From Mycolicibacterium neworleansense (GTDB lineage Bacteria > Actinomycetota > Actinomycetes > Mycobacteriales > Mycobacteriaceae), in NCBI RefSeq assembly GCF_001245615.1, contig NZ_CWKH01000003.1:62001-126000 (forward strand): DNA of 64,000 nt. Direction: 5' to 3'. Made by a program: the position numbers and the translations under genes. Under the pieces are notes generated by a model. It was given only the letters and a program-made list of their open reading frames with translations. It was not told the DNA's origin and made no database searches. Shown piece after piece: positions 8,651-15,932 of this stretch (position 1 is its first letter; every line of letters begins with the position of its first letter).

Positions 8651-10351
8651 GTGAACGGGTTCAAGGGCTTCAAGGGGTTCAAGCTCCAGCGTTTTGCCAT
8701 CGTCGCCGCAATCACCGCACTCACCCTGGCCGGGTGTTCGGGCGGCGACCGGGAAACCCCGTCGGCCGGCGGGAACGCCGAGCTCGGCGCCACCAACGAC
8801 ATCAATCCGCAGGACGTCGCGAACCTGCGCCAGGGCGGCAACCTTCGCCTTGCCCTGACCGAGTTCCCGTCGAACTTCAACCCTCTGCACCTCGACGGCA
8901 ACACCGGCGACGTCGGCGCGCTGACCAAGCCCACTTTGCCCCGGGCCTTCGTGATCGCGGCCGACGGGTCGACGGCGGTGAACACCGACTACTTCACCAA
9001 CGTCGAACTGACGGGCAACAACCCCCAGGTGGTCACCTACACGATCAACCCCAAGGCGGTCTGGACCGACGGCACGCCGATCACCTGGGAGGACATCAAG
9101 TCCCAGACCGAGGCCAACAGCGGCAAGGACCCGGCGTTCGTCATCGCCGCGCCGAACGGCTTCGAGCGGGTGGCCTCGGTGACCCGCGGCGTCGACGACC
9201 GCCAGGCCGTGATGACTTTCGCCAAGCCCTACGCCGACTGGAAGGGCATGTTCGCCGGCAACGGCCGGCTGCTGCCCAAGAGCATGACCGCGACCCCCGA
9301 GGCCTTCAACAAGGCTCAACTCAACGCGCCCGGGCCGTCGGCCGGCCCGTTCATGGTGTCCAACATCGACCGGGGATCGCAGCGGATCACGTTGAGCCGC
9401 AACCCGAAATGGTGGGGCACCCCACCGCTGCTGGACACCATCACCTACTTGGTGCTCGATGATGCCGCCCGCATCCCGGCACTGCAGAACAACACCATCG
9501 ACGCCACCGGCACCACGTCGCTGGACGAACTGACCATCGCCCGCAAGACCGCGGGTATCAGCATCCGGCGGGCGCCGTCGGCCAGCTGGTACCACCTGAC
9601 GTTCAACGGCGCGCCCGGCTCGATCCTGGCCGACCCGGCCCTGCGTCGCGCCGTCGCCAAGGGCCTCGACCGTCAGGCGCTGGCCAACATCACCCAGCGG
9701 GGTCTGACCGACAATCCGGTGCCGCTGAACAACCACATCTTCGTGGCGGGCCAGCAGGGTTATCAGGACAACGCCGCTTCGGTGGCCTTCGACCCCGAGA
9801 AAGCCAAGGCCGAACTCGACGCGCTGGGCTGGAAAGTGCCTGAGGGACGGCAGTTCCGGGAGAAGGACGGCAAGGAACTCGTCATCCGCAATGTGTTCTA
9901 CGACGCCGGCAGCACCCGGCAGGTGGCCCAGATCGCGCAGAACATGCTCGGCCAGATCGGCGTGAACCTGAAGCTCGACACCAAGCCGGGCACCGGGTTC
10001 TTCACCAACTACATCATCAAGGGTGATTTCGACATCGCCCAGTTCGCGTTCCTGGGCGACGCCTTCCCGCTGAGTTCACTGACCCAGATCTACGCCCAGG
10101 ACGGCGCCAGCAACTTCGGCAAGATCGGCAGCCCGGAGATCGACGCCAAGATCGAGCAGACGCTCGAAGAGCTGGACCCGGCCAAGGCGCTGACCCTGGC
10201 CAACGAGCTGGACACAATGTTGTTCGAGGAGGTGTTCAGCCTTCCGCTGTTCCAATCCCCCGGCAACGTTGCCGTGCGCAGCAGCCTGGCGAATTTCGGG
10301 GCCCCCGGTCTGGCCGACACCGACTACACCAAGGTCGGTTTCCTCAAGTAG
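8651..10351 (+). CDS. oppA: Oligopeptide-binding lipoprotein OppA
   Basis: Extracytoplasmic peptide-binding protein that delivers substrate to OppBCD. The GTG at 8651 gives 566 residues with a basic N-terminus, a hydrophobic segment and the lipobox LAGC, so it is membrane-anchored by lipid. The mature part is a family 5 solute-binding protein with motifs such as GGNLRLALTEFPSNFN, PKAVWTDGTPITWEDI and DIAQFAFLGDAFPLSSLTQIYA, closely matching Rv1280c as I recall it. The frame is open further upstream to 8576, but that part lies in the inserted element. The N-terminus repeats GFK three times in a row, coded by near-identical nonamers. The 3' end overlaps the convergent hydrolase gene by 8 bases. 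Confidence 0.92.
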   Translation: MNGFKGFKGFKLQRFAIVAAITALTLAGCSGGDRETPSAGGNAELGATNDINPQDVANLRQGGNLRLALTEFPSNFNPLHLDGNTGDVGALTKPTLPRAFVIAADGSTAVNTDYFTNVELTGNNPQVVTYTINPKAVWTDGTPITWEDIKSQTEANSGKDPAFVIAAPNGFERVASVTRGVDDRQAVMTFAKPYADWKGMFAGNGRLLPKSMTATPEAFNKAQLNAPGPSAGPFMVSNIDRGSQRITLSRNPKWWGTPPLLDTITYLVLDDAARIPALQNNTIDATGTTSLDELTIARKTAGISIRRAPSASWYHLTFNGAPGSILADPALRRAVAKGLDRQALANITQRGLTDNPVPLNNHIFVAGQQGYQDNAASVAFDPEKAKAELDALGWKVPEGRQFREKDGKELVIRNVFYDAGSTRQVAQIAQNMLGQIGVNLKLDTKPGTGFFTNYIIKGDFDIAQFAFLGDAFPLSSLTQIYAQDGASNFGKIGSPEIDAKIEQTLEELDPAKALTLANELDTMLFEEVFSLPLFQSPGNVAVRSSLANFGAPGLADTDYTKVGFLK

Positions 10352-11597
10352 TCGCCGGACTCAGCCACTGGGCCCCGGGCAGCACCGCCTCCACAGTGGT
10401 GGCCGCCGCGATCGCCGCAACCGTCACCTGGATGACCGGCCGCGCGGGTAGGGCGTCCAGCTCGTCCGCGGTGGCCGAAAGTTGTTCGGTCACACCGTCG
10501 CGGACCGCCCGGATCACCGCGAAGGCGGCACGCTCCCGGGTATCGAGCACGCTGTGGGCGACCGTCGGCATCCTCACCAGTACGGCATCGGGCACCAGCG
10601 CCGCGATCTGCTCGGCCACCGCCGGCGGCGTGGTCAGGTCCCGGCCCCCGGACACCACGACGGTGGGCCAGTGGAAATGGGGCAACTCGGCCATCAGGTC
10701 GAAGGGCTCGGCCTCGAAGGGTTCGTAGAACTTCGCGCTACCGATCATGTCGGCCATCTCCAGCGCCGGGTCCAGCGGCAGGCCGTCGGGCACCCCGGCG
10801 TAGTTCAACTCGCGGAAGGCGATCCGCCCGACGAGATCTACCTCGTTGCGGTACGGCGCTTTTCGCGTCGAAAGCCGGCTCAGCCGCGCGAGCCCGGACC
10901 ACACCAGGGCGCGCCCACGCAGGAGCAGATCGAGTTGGCGGTCCAGCAGCGCGCCGCCGCCGAACCCGTACAGCAAACCGGCCAGCTCTCCCCCTCTGGT
11001 GGCCAGAACACCGTCCGCCACCAGGCGGCGGACCTTGGGCGCCAGCTCGGCGGTCTCGGGGTCGGAGCCCTCCCAGAGCAGAGCGCGAATGGCGGTGCGC
11101 ATGGCCTCGATATCGGCCGTGGACAGCAGGGGTGAATCCAGCACCATCGCGGCGACCCGGTCGGGGTGCCGTACCCCGAAGCCGGCAGCGATGTAGCTGC
11201 CGTACGACGTGCCGTAGAGCTCCGCCTCGTGCACACCCGCGTCGTCGAGCACCGCGGCGACGTCGTCGACCACTTGCTCGACGGTGATGGCCGCCGGAGG
11301 CAGATCCGCGCCCGCATCCGTGTGCCGCGACATCCCGATACCCCGATGCTCGATCATGATCACGTCGAATCCGGCCGCGGCCGCCCGGCGCCGGAGCGCC
11401 CGGTAGGGCTGGATCGACGCGACGCCGGGGCCGCCCGGGATGATCACCACCGGATACGCCGATTTGCGACCAGCCCGCACGTAGAACAGATCGAAATGCT
11501 CGTCAGAACCAGGACTGACCGGGCGTCGTACCGCCCGCACCCCCGGTAGCGCGGCCAGCTTGTCGTGCACCCGCCTGCGCTTGGCGTTCATGGTCAT
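10344..11597 (-). CDS. Alpha/beta hydrolase, proline iminopeptidase-like
   Basis: Predicted cytoplasmic hydrolase of 417 residues. The oxyanion segment PGGPGV (about residue 54), the nucleophile elbow YGTSYGSY (serine about residue 130), an acidic residue in SGGRDLTTP and a histidine in PTVAHSVLD form a standard catalytic triad. The arrangement, with a large cap region between about residues 160 and 300, resembles the prolyl aminopeptidase and mycobacterial exported hydrolase families, but no signal peptide is present. It may act on peptides or small esters; the substrate is unknown. It is convergent with oppA and the two stops overlap. In M. tuberculosis oppA is next to the GMC gene, so this gene begins an inserted block. 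Confidence 0.78.
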   Translation of the reverse strand: MTMNAKRRRVHDKLAALPGVRAVRRPVSPGSDEHFDLFYVRAGRKSAYPVVIIPGGPGVASIQPYRALRRRAAAAGFDVIMIEHRGIGMSRHTDAGADLPPAAITVEQVVDDVAAVLDDAGVHEAELYGTSYGSYIAAGFGVRHPDRVAAMVLDSPLLSTADIEAMRTAIRALLWEGSDPETAELAPKVRRLVADGVLATRGGELAGLLYGFGGGALLDRQLDLLLRGRALVWSGLARLSRLSTRKAPYRNEVDLVGRIAFRELNYAGVPDGLPLDPALEMADMIGSAKFYEPFEAEPFDLMAELPHFHWPTVVVSGGRDLTTPPAVAEQIAALVPDAVLVRMPTVAHSVLDTRERAAFAVIRAVRDGVTEQLSATADELDALPARPVIQVTVAAIAAATTVEAVLPGAQWLSPATT

Positions 11598-11622
11598 TAC
11601 GCTCCATTGTGCCGCGCAATGC

Positions 11623-11889
11623 TCAGATCACATAGATGGCGAAGACCGCCCCGAACAGCACCGCCAGCCAGCCGTCGGTGGCGAGCTTGAGCCATCTCGG
11701 CGCGGCCCGCACCTCCATGAACTGCCGGATGATCAACCGCGACTTGATCAGCGTCAACGCGAGCACCAGCGCGGTGATCGGCACGCTGGCCGCGAGCGTG
11801 TCCGAGTACTGGGCCGGCGCCAGCCACCAGGATCCGATGGTGATGGCCACGAGTACGAGCCAGGTACGGGTCACTGCCCTCTCGGTCAT
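11623..11889 (-). CDS. Cytochrome c oxidase subunit IV-like (NorF-like) membrane protein
   Basis: Small membrane protein of 88 residues with three predicted helices, matching the prokaryotic subunit IV family found beside subunit III-like proteins. The ATG at 11889 has a good ribosome site (GAGGTGA) and lies two bases after the stop of the subunit III-like gene; a longer open frame upstream is out of register with family homology. Such subunits stabilise haem-copper oxidases or nitric oxide reductases. No catalytic subunit I or II is nearby, so its partner is unknown. It is the last gene of a four-gene minus-strand membrane cluster. Confidence 0.78.
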   Translation of the reverse strand: MTERAVTRTWLVLVAITIGSWWLAPAQYSDTLAASVPITALVLALTLIKSRLIIRQFMEVRAAPRWLKLATDGWLAVLFGAVFAIYVI

Positions 11890-11891
11890 GA

Positions 11892-12470
11892 TCACCTCAC
11901 CACGTACAGCAAGCCGAAGATGACGACCCACAGCAGGTCGACCATGTGCCAGTAGACCGCACCCGCCTCGACCACCGACGCACGCCGCCGGGAGGGGTTG
12001 CGCAACTCGCGCACGATGACGCCCAACACGACGAGCCCGATCAGCACGTGGATCAGATGCACGCCGGTCAGCACGTAGTAGAACGAGTAGAACACCTCCG
12101 AATTGGTATGTCCGGCCTGGATTTTGACCAGCCATTCATATCCCTTGCAGGCCATGAACATCAGGCCTCCGACACCGCCGGCGTACGTGAGCCCGATGGC
12201 CGTGTCATGACGGCCGGCCCGTGCGGCCAGCACCGCCCTGGCCACCAACCAGGAGCTGGTCAACAGGATCACCGTGTTGACGACGCCGATCGTGACGTCG
12301 AGATGCTGTTGGGCTCGCAGGAACTCATCCGGGTGCATCGTCCGGTAGATCATGAAGATGATGAAGTAGCCGCCGAAGATGACCAGGTCTCCGAGCACCA
12401 TCACCCACATGTGCCCGTCGCCGGGCAGATGCTCGGGAGGAGCCTGTGGCCGTGAATCAGTTTGCGTCAC
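11892..12470 (-). CDS. Cytochrome c oxidase subunit III-like (NorE-like) protein
   Basis: Five-helix membrane protein of 192 residues. The opening PGDGHMWVMVLGDLVIFG and the ending YWHMVDLLWVVIFGLLYVV are hallmarks of subunit III/NorE proteins, and HLIHVLIGL sits in between. I choose the GTG at 12470, which follows AGGAAA by 9 bases and overlaps the previous gene by 14 bases; a GTG at 12485 is an alternative. Classical subunit III supports oxygen reduction by subunit I, but no subunit I, II or cytochrome gene is present. With the two paralogous membrane proteins upstream it may form a separate complex. Confidence 0.85.
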   Translation of the reverse strand: MTQTDSRPQAPPEHLPGDGHMWVMVLGDLVIFGGYFIIFMIYRTMHPDEFLRAQQHLDVTIGVVNTVILLTSSWLVARAVLAARAGRHDTAIGLTYAGGVGGLMFMACKGYEWLVKIQAGHTNSEVFYSFYYVLTGVHLIHVLIGLVVLGVIVRELRNPSRRRASVVEAGAVYWHMVDLLWVVIFGLLYVVR

Positions 12471-13176
12471 TGGATGTTTCCTCACGTATCGCGGCCTGCC
12501 GCAACAGCACGATCAGCGCCGACAACCAGACCGAGAACACCACCACCGCCAACCAGAAGGCGATCGAGCCGTTCCACGCGAACGGCCCGGACTGGAACAC
12601 GAACATCTGGGTGGCGATCACCTCGGTGATGATCTGCCAGATGGTCACGTAGGCGAACCAGGCCGGGAAGATGTTGTTCTTGTCGTAGAGGACGGCGATC
12701 GCCAGCACCAGGTATGCCGCGGTGAAGCAGCCCAATGAGCCGTTGTAGGAGAGCATTCCGAGGTCATAGAGCAGGCTGATCAGTTCCGGGTCACGGTCGG
12801 GCCGGAACGCCGCGGTCAGAAAACACACCGACACCAACAGAAACCCCGGCACCGCACCGACACCCATACCGCCGATATAGCCGTAGGCGAACACCGAACC
12901 CACCGACATACGTTTCATCTGATAGGCGACCAGTCCGTTGGTCATCGCCGCGCCGCCGAGGAGGATCAGCAGCAGGCAGAAGCCGATCTTGATGGTCAGA
13001 CCGTGCTCGGTGAAGAACGCCACCTTGTCGGCCGCGGTGACATCGGGCCGCGGTGGCGGTGTCACTCGGGTCAGGATGCAGATGATGACGCCGAATGCCC
13101 CGTACCAGAGGGGGAAGAACCACGTCATCAACCGCACATCGGGCCTGCCCGGGGGTGCGTCGGTCAACAACGTCAT
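12457..13176 (-). CDS. Multi-spanning membrane protein B, paralogue of its upstream neighbour
   Basis: Protein of 239 residues with about six membrane helices and no family name I recognise. The ATG at 13176 overlaps the stop of the upstream gene (ATGA), so the two are co-translated. Shared with that neighbour, in the same order, are an AFFTEHG-like loop, QMKRM, VFAYGY, AAFRPDRDPEL..LLYDL and GPFAWNGSIAFWL. These conserved polar and charged residues between helices suggest a functional site, not only a structural role. The position next to oxidase subunits III and IV suggests a shared membrane complex, which is inference. Confidence 0.75.
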   Translation of the reverse strand: MTLLTDAPPGRPDVRLMTWFFPLWYGAFGVIICILTRVTPPPRPDVTAADKVAFFTEHGLTIKIGFCLLLILLGGAAMTNGLVAYQMKRMSVGSVFAYGYIGGMGVGAVPGFLLVSVCFLTAAFRPDRDPELISLLYDLGMLSYNGSLGCFTAAYLVLAIAVLYDKNNIFPAWFAYVTIWQIITEVIATQMFVFQSGPFAWNGSIAFWLAVVVFSVWLSALIVLLRQAAIREETSSDAN

Positions 13177-13928
13177 GCCGCAGTGCCCTCTACTACGCCT
13201 TCTTGGATGGCCTGGCTGATCACCGCGCGCCGCAGCACGAAGAACATCACCACGACGAAAACCGCGAACGCGCCGTTGCGCAGCCAGAACGCCAGCACAC
13301 CGTCCCAGGCCAGCGGTCCGGTGTGGAACACCGCCGCGCCCGCGGCCGGGATCATCGCCACTGCGGTGACCAGCGAATAATGCCCCACCCAGCGCGGGAA
13401 CACCGGGGCGGCCCCGTTGTCGAAGTACACCGCCACTGCCAGCAGCGCGAACTGCGACACCACCATCCCCACCGGTGCGACGAACACGATCCAGGCCAGG
13501 TCGTTGAGCAGCAGGACCAGCTCGGGATTGCGGTCGGGACGAAACGCGGCGACCAGGAAGAAGACGTTGGACAACGCGAAGATGGTGGCACCGCTGATCA
13601 CCGCGGTGAGGTAGCAGTAGGCGAACACATGACTCTGGGTCTTCATGCGCTTCATCTGGACGACGATCACCATGAAGAACGGCAGGATGAGGATCCCGCA
13701 CAGATTGAACGTCACCTGGCTGAACCGGATCCACGCGGTGTGATCGGCATAGAACTCGGCCACCTGCTGCGCGCTCCAGGTCGGCGACATCGGCGGCCAG
13801 AAGCCGGGGAACGCCAGCAGTGCCACCACCAGCACGGCCCCGACCACCGGCCCCGTCCACAGGCTCACCCACTGGGCCTTGATGTTTCCGGCTTTCGGCA
13901 GGTCTTGAACCTGCTCCAGGATCTGCAT
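13173..13928 (-). CDS. Multi-spanning membrane protein A, paralogue of its downstream neighbour
   Basis: First gene of the membrane cluster, 251 residues and about seven helices. The ATG at 13928 follows an excellent ribosome site (GGAGG, five bases). The pattern FYADHTAWIRFSQ, VVQMKRM, HVFAYCY, AAFRPDRNPELVLLLNDL and GPLAWDGVLAFWL mirrors protein B, showing an internal tandem duplication of the gene. I recognise no characterised homologue. Two operator-like palindromes lie in the 121 bases between this gene and a divergent TetR regulator, so the cluster is probably repressed by it. Confidence 0.75.
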   Translation of the reverse strand: MQILEQVQDLPKAGNIKAQWVSLWTGPVVGAVLVVALLAFPGFWPPMSPTWSAQQVAEFYADHTAWIRFSQVTFNLCGILILPFFMVIVVQMKRMKTQSHVFAYCYLTAVISGATIFALSNVFFLVAAFRPDRNPELVLLLNDLAWIVFVAPVGMVVSQFALLAVAVYFDNGAAPVFPRWVGHYSLVTAVAMIPAAGAAVFHTGPLAWDGVLAFWLRNGAFAVFVVVMFFVLRRAVISQAIQEGVVEGTAA

Positions 13929-13942
13929 GCCAACCTCCAAAA

Positions 13943-13956
13943 CTGACTCAAGTCAG
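13943..13956. promoter_or_regulatory. Operator-like palindrome 1 (TetR type)
   Basis: CTGACT-CA-AGTCAG is a perfect 6-bp inverted repeat with a 2-base centre. It lies 15 bases before the ATG of membrane protein A. A second copy of the same pattern is 54 bases away near the TetR gene. The repeated pattern in a divergent promoter region supports binding by that TetR protein. Confidence 0.65.
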
Positions 13957-14009
13957 ATGCGACTTCCTCCGAAACCGTAATGGCAGATGGAATAAAAGGA
14001 AAGACCGAT

Positions 14010-14025
14010 ACTGAGTACAGTCAGT
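14010..14025. promoter_or_regulatory. Operator-like palindrome 2 (TetR type)
   Basis: ACTGAGTACAGTCAGT carries the 14-base core CTGAGTACAGTCAG. Against palindrome 1 the shared pattern is CTGA[C/G]T-N2-AGTCAG, eleven fixed positions of fourteen. It is 25 bases before the TetR GTG start, where bound repressor would block the gene's own promoter. Confidence 0.62.
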
Positions 14026-14049
14026 TTGTTGATGTCGTAGCATCGAGCC

Positions 14050-14655
14050 GTGCTCACCGGACCGCCCCGCAGCCGCAAGGGCCTGCAGACGCGGGAGCGG
14101 TTACTGGGGGCCGCGATCTCGGAGTTCAAACGCGATGGCATGGCCGCAGCCGATACGGCTGCGATCGCGTCGGCCGCCGGTGTCGCCCACGGCACGTTCT
14201 TCTTCCACTTCCCCACCAAGGAACACGTCCTGGTGGAACTCGAACAGCGCGAGCAACTGCGTATGGCCACCGAGCTGACGCGGTTCTTCGCGACACCGCA
14301 CGATGTCGGCGACACCCTGGCCGAATCCGTGCGCGTGCTGGAGAAGCTCGAACGGCGCCTGGGCAACCGCCTGTTCAAAGACTTTCTCGCCCTGCACTTT
14401 TCTACCACCCGACCACCATCGGAGGAATGGGCGCATCATCCGGTGATCGTCGCGGTGGTCGAGGAGTTGCAGCGGGCTCAAGCGCGCGGCGAGATCCCGG
14501 CCGAGGTCGACGTGATGCACAACGGCGTGTCATTCCTGGTCGGGCTCTACGCGCTGTTGATCACCATCCCGGACGCGGCCGAGGTCCGGGCCCCGGTGAT
14601 CACCGCGTACCTCAGCACATATCTGTACGGCCTGCGCGTGGTAGCGGCGCGTTAG
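14050..14655 (+). CDS. TetR-family transcriptional regulator
   Basis: Repressor of 201 residues starting at GTG. The N-terminal helix-turn-helix is clear (TRERLLGAAISEFKRDG, then IASAAGVAHGTFFFHFPTKEHVL), followed by a helical ligand-binding domain of ordinary length. It is divergent from the four-gene membrane cluster and lies 56 bases upstream of a DszC-like flavoprotein gene on the same strand. It therefore probably controls both. Two near-identical palindromes sit in the divergent gap. The inducer is unknown. Confidence 0.85.
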   Translation: MLTGPPRSRKGLQTRERLLGAAISEFKRDGMAAADTAAIASAAGVAHGTFFFHFPTKEHVLVELEQREQLRMATELTRFFATPHDVGDTLAESVRVLEKLERRLGNRLFKDFLALHFSTTRPPSEEWAHHPVIVAVVEELQRAQARGEIPAEVDVMHNGVSFLVGLYALLITIPDAAEVRAPVITAYLSTYLYGLRVVAAR

Positions 14656-14711
14656 GTTCGGGCTGATCCAAACACGTGCCCACCGGTAACCGGTACGGAT
14701 ACAACAGTGCC

Positions 14712-15932
14712 ATGACCACCGTCGAGAACGTGACCCGTGTTTTGCCCGGTACGCCGGAATGGGATGACCTGCTGGCCTCGATCGCCGCGGGCGCCAAAGA
14801 CCGCGACCTCAACGACGAGAATCCGTTCGACCAGGTGGCCGCGCTCAAGCGAGCCGGTTTCGGCACGCTGCGACTTCCCGAGTCCCTCGGCGGCGCGGGA
14901 TTCACGGTGCCTCAGCTGTTCTCCGCGGTGATCGATGTGGCCGCGGCCGATCCGATCGTCGCCCACATCTTCCGGACCCACTTCTGGTTCACCGAGGAGC
15001 GGCTGCGCAACGCCGACGATCCGGTGTCGAAGCACTGGCTGGGCAAGATCGCCGAGGGAAAGATCTTCGGTAATGCCTTCAGCGAGAAGGGTTCCTTGGC
15101 CGTGGGCAGCCTGGTGTTCAACACCCGGCTGCTGGCCGATCCGGAGAATGCGGGCGCCTTCCGGCTCACGGGCGAGAAGTATTACAGCACCGGCACCCTG
15201 TTCTCCGACTATCTGACGGTGACCGCCACCACTGACCACGACTCGGTGGCCAACGTGCTGGTTCCCACCGATCGTGAAGGCGTCCGGCTGGTCGATGACT
15301 GGGACGGGTTCGGCCAGCGCCGCACCGGAACCGGCACCACGACGTTCACCGATGTCGCGGTCGCCGCCGACGAGATCCTCACCGACACCTCGTATGACGC
15401 CGAACCGGTGCCGACCGTGCAGTACGCCTCACTGCAGTTGTTCATTCACGCGGTGGTCGCCGGCATCCTGGCCAATGTTGTCGACGACGGGGTGGCGCTC
15501 CTGCGCTCCCGCGAGCGCAACTTCAGCCATGCCGTCACCGAACGGCCCACCGACGACCCGCTGCTGCAACGCCAGCTGGGAGTGCTGGCCAGCACGGCGT
15601 ATGTGGCCCGGGCCGCGGTGCTCGATGCCGCCGCGGCGATCGGTGCGGCCACCGATTCGGCCGTCGACGGTATTCCCGACACCGGCTTGGCCGCGGCAGC
15701 TCAGCTCAAGGTTGCCAAGGTCAAGGTGCACCTCGACGACGTCGCCCCCGAGGCCGCCACCCGGCTGCTCGAGCTGGGCGGAGCGAGCGCCGCGTCCCGG
15801 CAGCGCAACCTGGACCGGCACTGGCGCAACATCCGCACCATCACCCTGCACAATCCGGTGGCCTACAAGGCACGGGTGATCGGCCAGAACCTGTTGGACG
15901 GCACGCCGGTTCCGGCCAACGCCTACTTCTGA
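14712..15932 (+). CDS. DszC/SfnB-like flavin monooxygenase of the acyl-CoA dehydrogenase fold
   Basis: Flavoprotein of 406 residues with the acyl-CoA dehydrogenase fold: N-terminal helical domain, central beta domain (GEKYYSTGTLFSDY) and C-terminal four-helix domain. Features such as FGNAFSEKGS, DDWDGFGQRRTGTGTTTF and the ending RNIRTITLHNPVAYKAR are those of the DszC/SfnB group, which use reduced FMN and oxygen to oxidise organosulphur or similar small molecules. They do not dehydrogenate acyl-CoA. The ATG at 14712 is preferred over an in-frame ATG 36 bases earlier. It follows the TetR gene and overlaps the convergent GMC gene by 10 bases. Confidence 0.78.
   Translation: MTTVENVTRVLPGTPEWDDLLASIAAGAKDRDLNDENPFDQVAALKRAGFGTLRLPESLGGAGFTVPQLFSAVIDVAAADPIVAHIFRTHFWFTEERLRNADDPVSKHWLGKIAEGKIFGNAFSEKGSLAVGSLVFNTRLLADPENAGAFRLTGEKYYSTGTLFSDYLTVTATTDHDSVANVLVPTDREGVRLVDDWDGFGQRRTGTGTTTFTDVAVAADEILTDTSYDAEPVPTVQYASLQLFIHAVVAGILANVVDDGVALLRSRERNFSHAVTERPTDDPLLQRQLGVLASTAYVARAAVLDAAAAIGAATDSAVDGIPDTGLAAAAQLKVAKVKVHLDDVAPEAATRLLELGGASAASRQRNLDRHWRNIRTITLHNPVAYKARVIGQNLLDGTPVPANAYF

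Noticed and set aside
8588..9736. Long minus-strand open frame opposite oppA
   Set aside because: Composition rich in Gly, Arg, His and Val with no motif; it is the usual antisense shadow of a high-GC gene, and oppA is well supported.
13177..13872. N-terminal extension of membrane protein B across protein A
   Set aside because: The extension is the out-of-frame shadow of protein A; protein B starts with an ATG overlapping the stop of A.
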